A DNA stretch of 64,000 bases, taken from assembly GCA_013399305.1 (NCBI GenBank), contig VXAI01000374.1, positions 248,001 to 312,000 of the forward strand, read 5' to 3'. The notes under the pieces are model-generated. The model had not been told where the DNA came from, ran no database searches, and saw nothing but the letters and a program-made list of their open reading frames with translations. Positions 61,137 to 64,000 of this stretch are shown here, in pieces. The translations under genes were made by a program, and so were the position numbers. The stretch comes from Rostratula benghalensis. Taxonomy: Eukaryota > Chordata > Aves > Charadriiformes > Rostratulidae. Numbering within the stretch: position 1 is the first letter of the stretch; each line of letters begins with the position of its first letter.

Positions 61137-64000
61137 AGGGAGAGAGAAGCTGTACCACAAGCTCTATTTAAAGGCAGCTTTAAGAAGCTGTCACCTCTGT
61201 TGTCAGTTACCAGCTCTGATCTTGCCCAGATGACCTTAACATGCACTAACGTATCAAAAAAAAGAAAAAATAGATCTGACCTGGCGAGTTTGATCTCTTG
61301 ACTGCCAAAGCCAGATTCTTCCTCCATGCCTCCTGCCACCAACAGCCTTTGGGATATAAAGAACATATTCAATGGCTCAACTACGCCTTTTCAATACAGA
61401 AAAGGAAAGAAGATTTCATGAGCTGAACGTAAAAATCCTGCAATGTGCTGAAATTTCTTTTCTTTCTATGTATTTTTTAACTATAGGGCCTTTAGTTACC
61501 CAGCAGATGCTGTACAGACAGGTTAAACATTATCCTTTCCAGACAGTTATCACGCCACCTCTCAAGTGTTATGTGCAGTGTCCAGACCTCACCTCTTTGA
61601 AGGCCTTAAGCCCGCTGTGTAGTGGAAATGAAATCAAGCCCATGCTCAAAGGCACAGGGCAGCCCTTGGTACGGGGTGAGGCACAAGATGCACTAGCAGC
61701 AACAACTTTAGAGACTCATGGCACTGACCTTCTCAGGTAAAGAAAGAAATATATTCTGTGGGGCTAATTAGGAGATTGAATGAAGGTAATGCTGTCACGT
61801 TTTCCTGCTTGTTTAAAAGAGTAGCAGCTGGAGAGAGAATTTAATGTCGGGTTTCTCTGCAAGAGATGAAAAGAGACAGGGACACAATAAATATAACACC
61901 TTCTGTCTGGGTTGCCTGGGATACAGCATCTAGGAAAGACAGCGTGGGTGAAGTACGAACCAGTCCCAATTCTCACGGCAATCATTGCCACCAGGATGCA
62001 TTCATGTTGTGCTATTTTCCATCTCGTTATAATCTTTGTCACAAGAACGAGGTTATTACATGAGAAAGGGTCTTCCATACTGGCTTTAGCAGCACTGCTG
62101 CCACTTTCTTGATCTTTTCAATATTCTGTAATGGATCGGTTTGCCATCCCAATTTCCCCTTGTTTACAGCCTCTATAACTTGTAGCTGGCCAGGCAATTC
62201 AAGTAGATAAAGGACCACTGAAAAAATTCCTGCCTTGCAGCATTCTGCTCCATCAGAGTAATCACAGATCAGAGGTCACATCCTTTGGCTGATGTAAATA
62301 GCTGTAGCTCCAATTATGTCAGCTGGGTTTATTCCTTACTACAGGCCTTCAGCAAGCAAGGTCCATTCTGCAGTCTGTTGAACAGGCAACCACTGTACAG
62401 AAATGCCAAGGTAAACTAAGTTTCCATAAAAAGATGTAGGTGTATCGCTGCTCCTTCCATGGCACTTCTGGGAAAATAAAAATTTCTATATAAATTCTGC
62501 CTAAAAAATCACAAATAATGAAGAGGAAAATCTGTTAAGATTTAAATCCTTTAAAATAGTTATTAAATTCAGCTTTGTCTGTACAGCAGGAAGGGCTCTG
62601 AATCTCTTCTTGGCAATGCCAAGATCAGCCCTTTGCAAAGGCACAAAATCCCTAAGCAACTTGTTAAAACCTGCCACAACTTAGTGCTTACTTTATGTCT
62701 ATTTCACCAGGCCACAAAGTACTCACTCCTTTGGTCTTCAACTGCATTTTTCTTTTGCAAAATTGGAATGGTTTTTTTCCATCTTGGTGACTAAAATGAA
62801 GAACTTTTTAGGCAAAGTATTCCAAACTCTGGCATGACTAACACATTTCAAGTAATTTCCAAAGGTACTTGCCCCAGCATAGCCTACACCCTCTAATCAC
62901 TACCAGTGGCAGAAGTTCTTAAAACAGGCTGGCCAGAAGAATGGGTGACAATTCCCTGCCAGGGCAAAAAGCATTTTTTTCCGTGTTATGTAGCATCTTG
63001 TGCATGGAAAACCTGGTTTCCATCCTATCAAGGAACTACCAACCCTTTTGCCTGTTGAAACATGAGCTTTTCTTTGCAAGAACCAAAACTGACAGAGCCC
63101 CTCCAGCAGCACATGAACTGTGTTGTCCTCGTGCTGATTTAGGCACCCTATATATGGAGCACTACAATAATACCAGCATCCCATGGAGGCAGCTCTATCC
63201 AAACATATTCAGAAAGTGAGGGCTACCAGATGTCACATCCTTCACCAAAAATGGCATCACAAGCCCTGTGCACCTCTTTGGCAGTGAGAACATCATCCTC
63301 ACTCGGAAAGCAGGGGTCCAGCAGCTACCCTTGAGCTCCAATCTGCAAGCTGATGTAGCAATTATCACAGGCAGCTTGCAGAAGCTGTATGTAAATTTAT
63401 ATCAAAATAATCAATTGTAAGAACAAAGCACTCCTGCAAGTGAGACAGTTACTGCATTGATTGCATCAGGTATGGACAGACCACAGCAAAGGTCAGCGCA
63501 GAGCTGTTCTGCAGAGGCTGCTTATTTTTTCACTCTGCAGAGAGTGTTTGCTGTTTGCAGTCCTACAACAGAGTATTAAAAGGATTATACTGTGTATACA
63601 TGCAACATGCCTTCTACCACACAGGATAAAGCATAAATGCTCAAAAATTACAGTATCCTAGAGCTTTCTGGACCAATCTGATTGAACTACATACATCATT
63701 TTAAGTTTACAATACACTTCTTGACATCAGAGGAGGGGAAATAAAAAAGATAGTGTGGTTGTGTTTGTTTTTTTTAAATCAGGCTGATTAGAAGCACTGT
63801 TATGACATCTCTGCTACAGAGTTTCAATAATTCAGTGATTTTCTTTTAAATTGAAGTGTTTTGTATATTTTAATCTCTTGTTTTATTTGGCTGCCTTTGA
63901 ATTAGTTTCCAAGGGAGCTCTTGTGTTAGAATCGTAGTTTAATTTTTTTGGTTGGTTTGGCATTTTAGGTTTTCAATGTTAAGAAACCAGAACTGGGAAC
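61137..64000. other. Non-coding stretch, no gene recognised
   Basis: Open frames up to about 120 codons (for example 61372-61740, plus) have no recognisable domain. No interspersed repeat was recognised. The last 300 bases are T-rich and featureless. Confidence 0.5.

Noticed and set aside
61372..61740. 122-codon plus-strand open frame as a gene
   Set aside because: No recognised motif and no promoter or splice support.

Overview
This is vertebrate, almost certainly avian, nuclear DNA. The diagnostic signal is a dense set of CR1 LINE retrotransposon copies. They have the avian 3' end (short ATTCTRTG-type repeats, no poly-A tail), characteristic CR1 ORF2 protein motifs ([44 protein letters not shown]), and mostly 5'-truncated structures. 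The sequence also has many A/T homopolymers, frequent stops in all frames, no operon-like gene packing, and one short run of Ns (19122-19165). The CR1 load would fit a CR1-rich bird lineage such as Piciformes, but I cannot fix the species from this window.

I find no intact protein-coding gene, rRNA, tRNA or CRISPR array. The window reads as intergenic or deep intronic DNA. Three stretches on the minus strand look like internal exons, each open in one frame between a plausible acceptor and donor (60571-60745, 47491-47628, 18276-18423). I recognise none of the products, so they are low-confidence candidates.

Layout. 1-5.5 kb: unannotated DNA with simple repeats and a perfect 35-bp tandem duplication. 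5.5-6.3 kb: two CR1 copies back to back, then a MIR-like SINE fragment. 8.2-8.4 kb: a fragment whose translation resembles the start of a non-CR1 (L1-like) reverse transcriptase. 9.7-11.8 kb: two closely related CR1 copies in opposite orientation that share one internal deletion and one stop codon. 13.5-18.6 kb: two old, local, non-CR1 direct duplications and an ancient CR1/L3-like relic. 16.8-33 kb: about 16 kb with no recognisable CR1. 33-37.8 kb: a cluster of three minus-strand LINE pieces, one keeping endonuclease, linker and 3' end but missing most of the reverse transcriptase. 37.8-49 kb: largely unique sequence. 49-55.5 kb: three further CR1 copies. 55.5-64 kb: unique sequence with a perfect 101-bp tandem duplication and a 3.4-copy 29-bp minisatellite.

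No genes can be shown to work together here. The most informative biology is the retrotransposon record. It includes a CR1 lineage that carries a shared premature stop, part of which also carries a shared internal deletion. That pattern suggests non-autonomous CR1 derivatives copied in trans, or local duplication or gene conversion between neighbouring copies.
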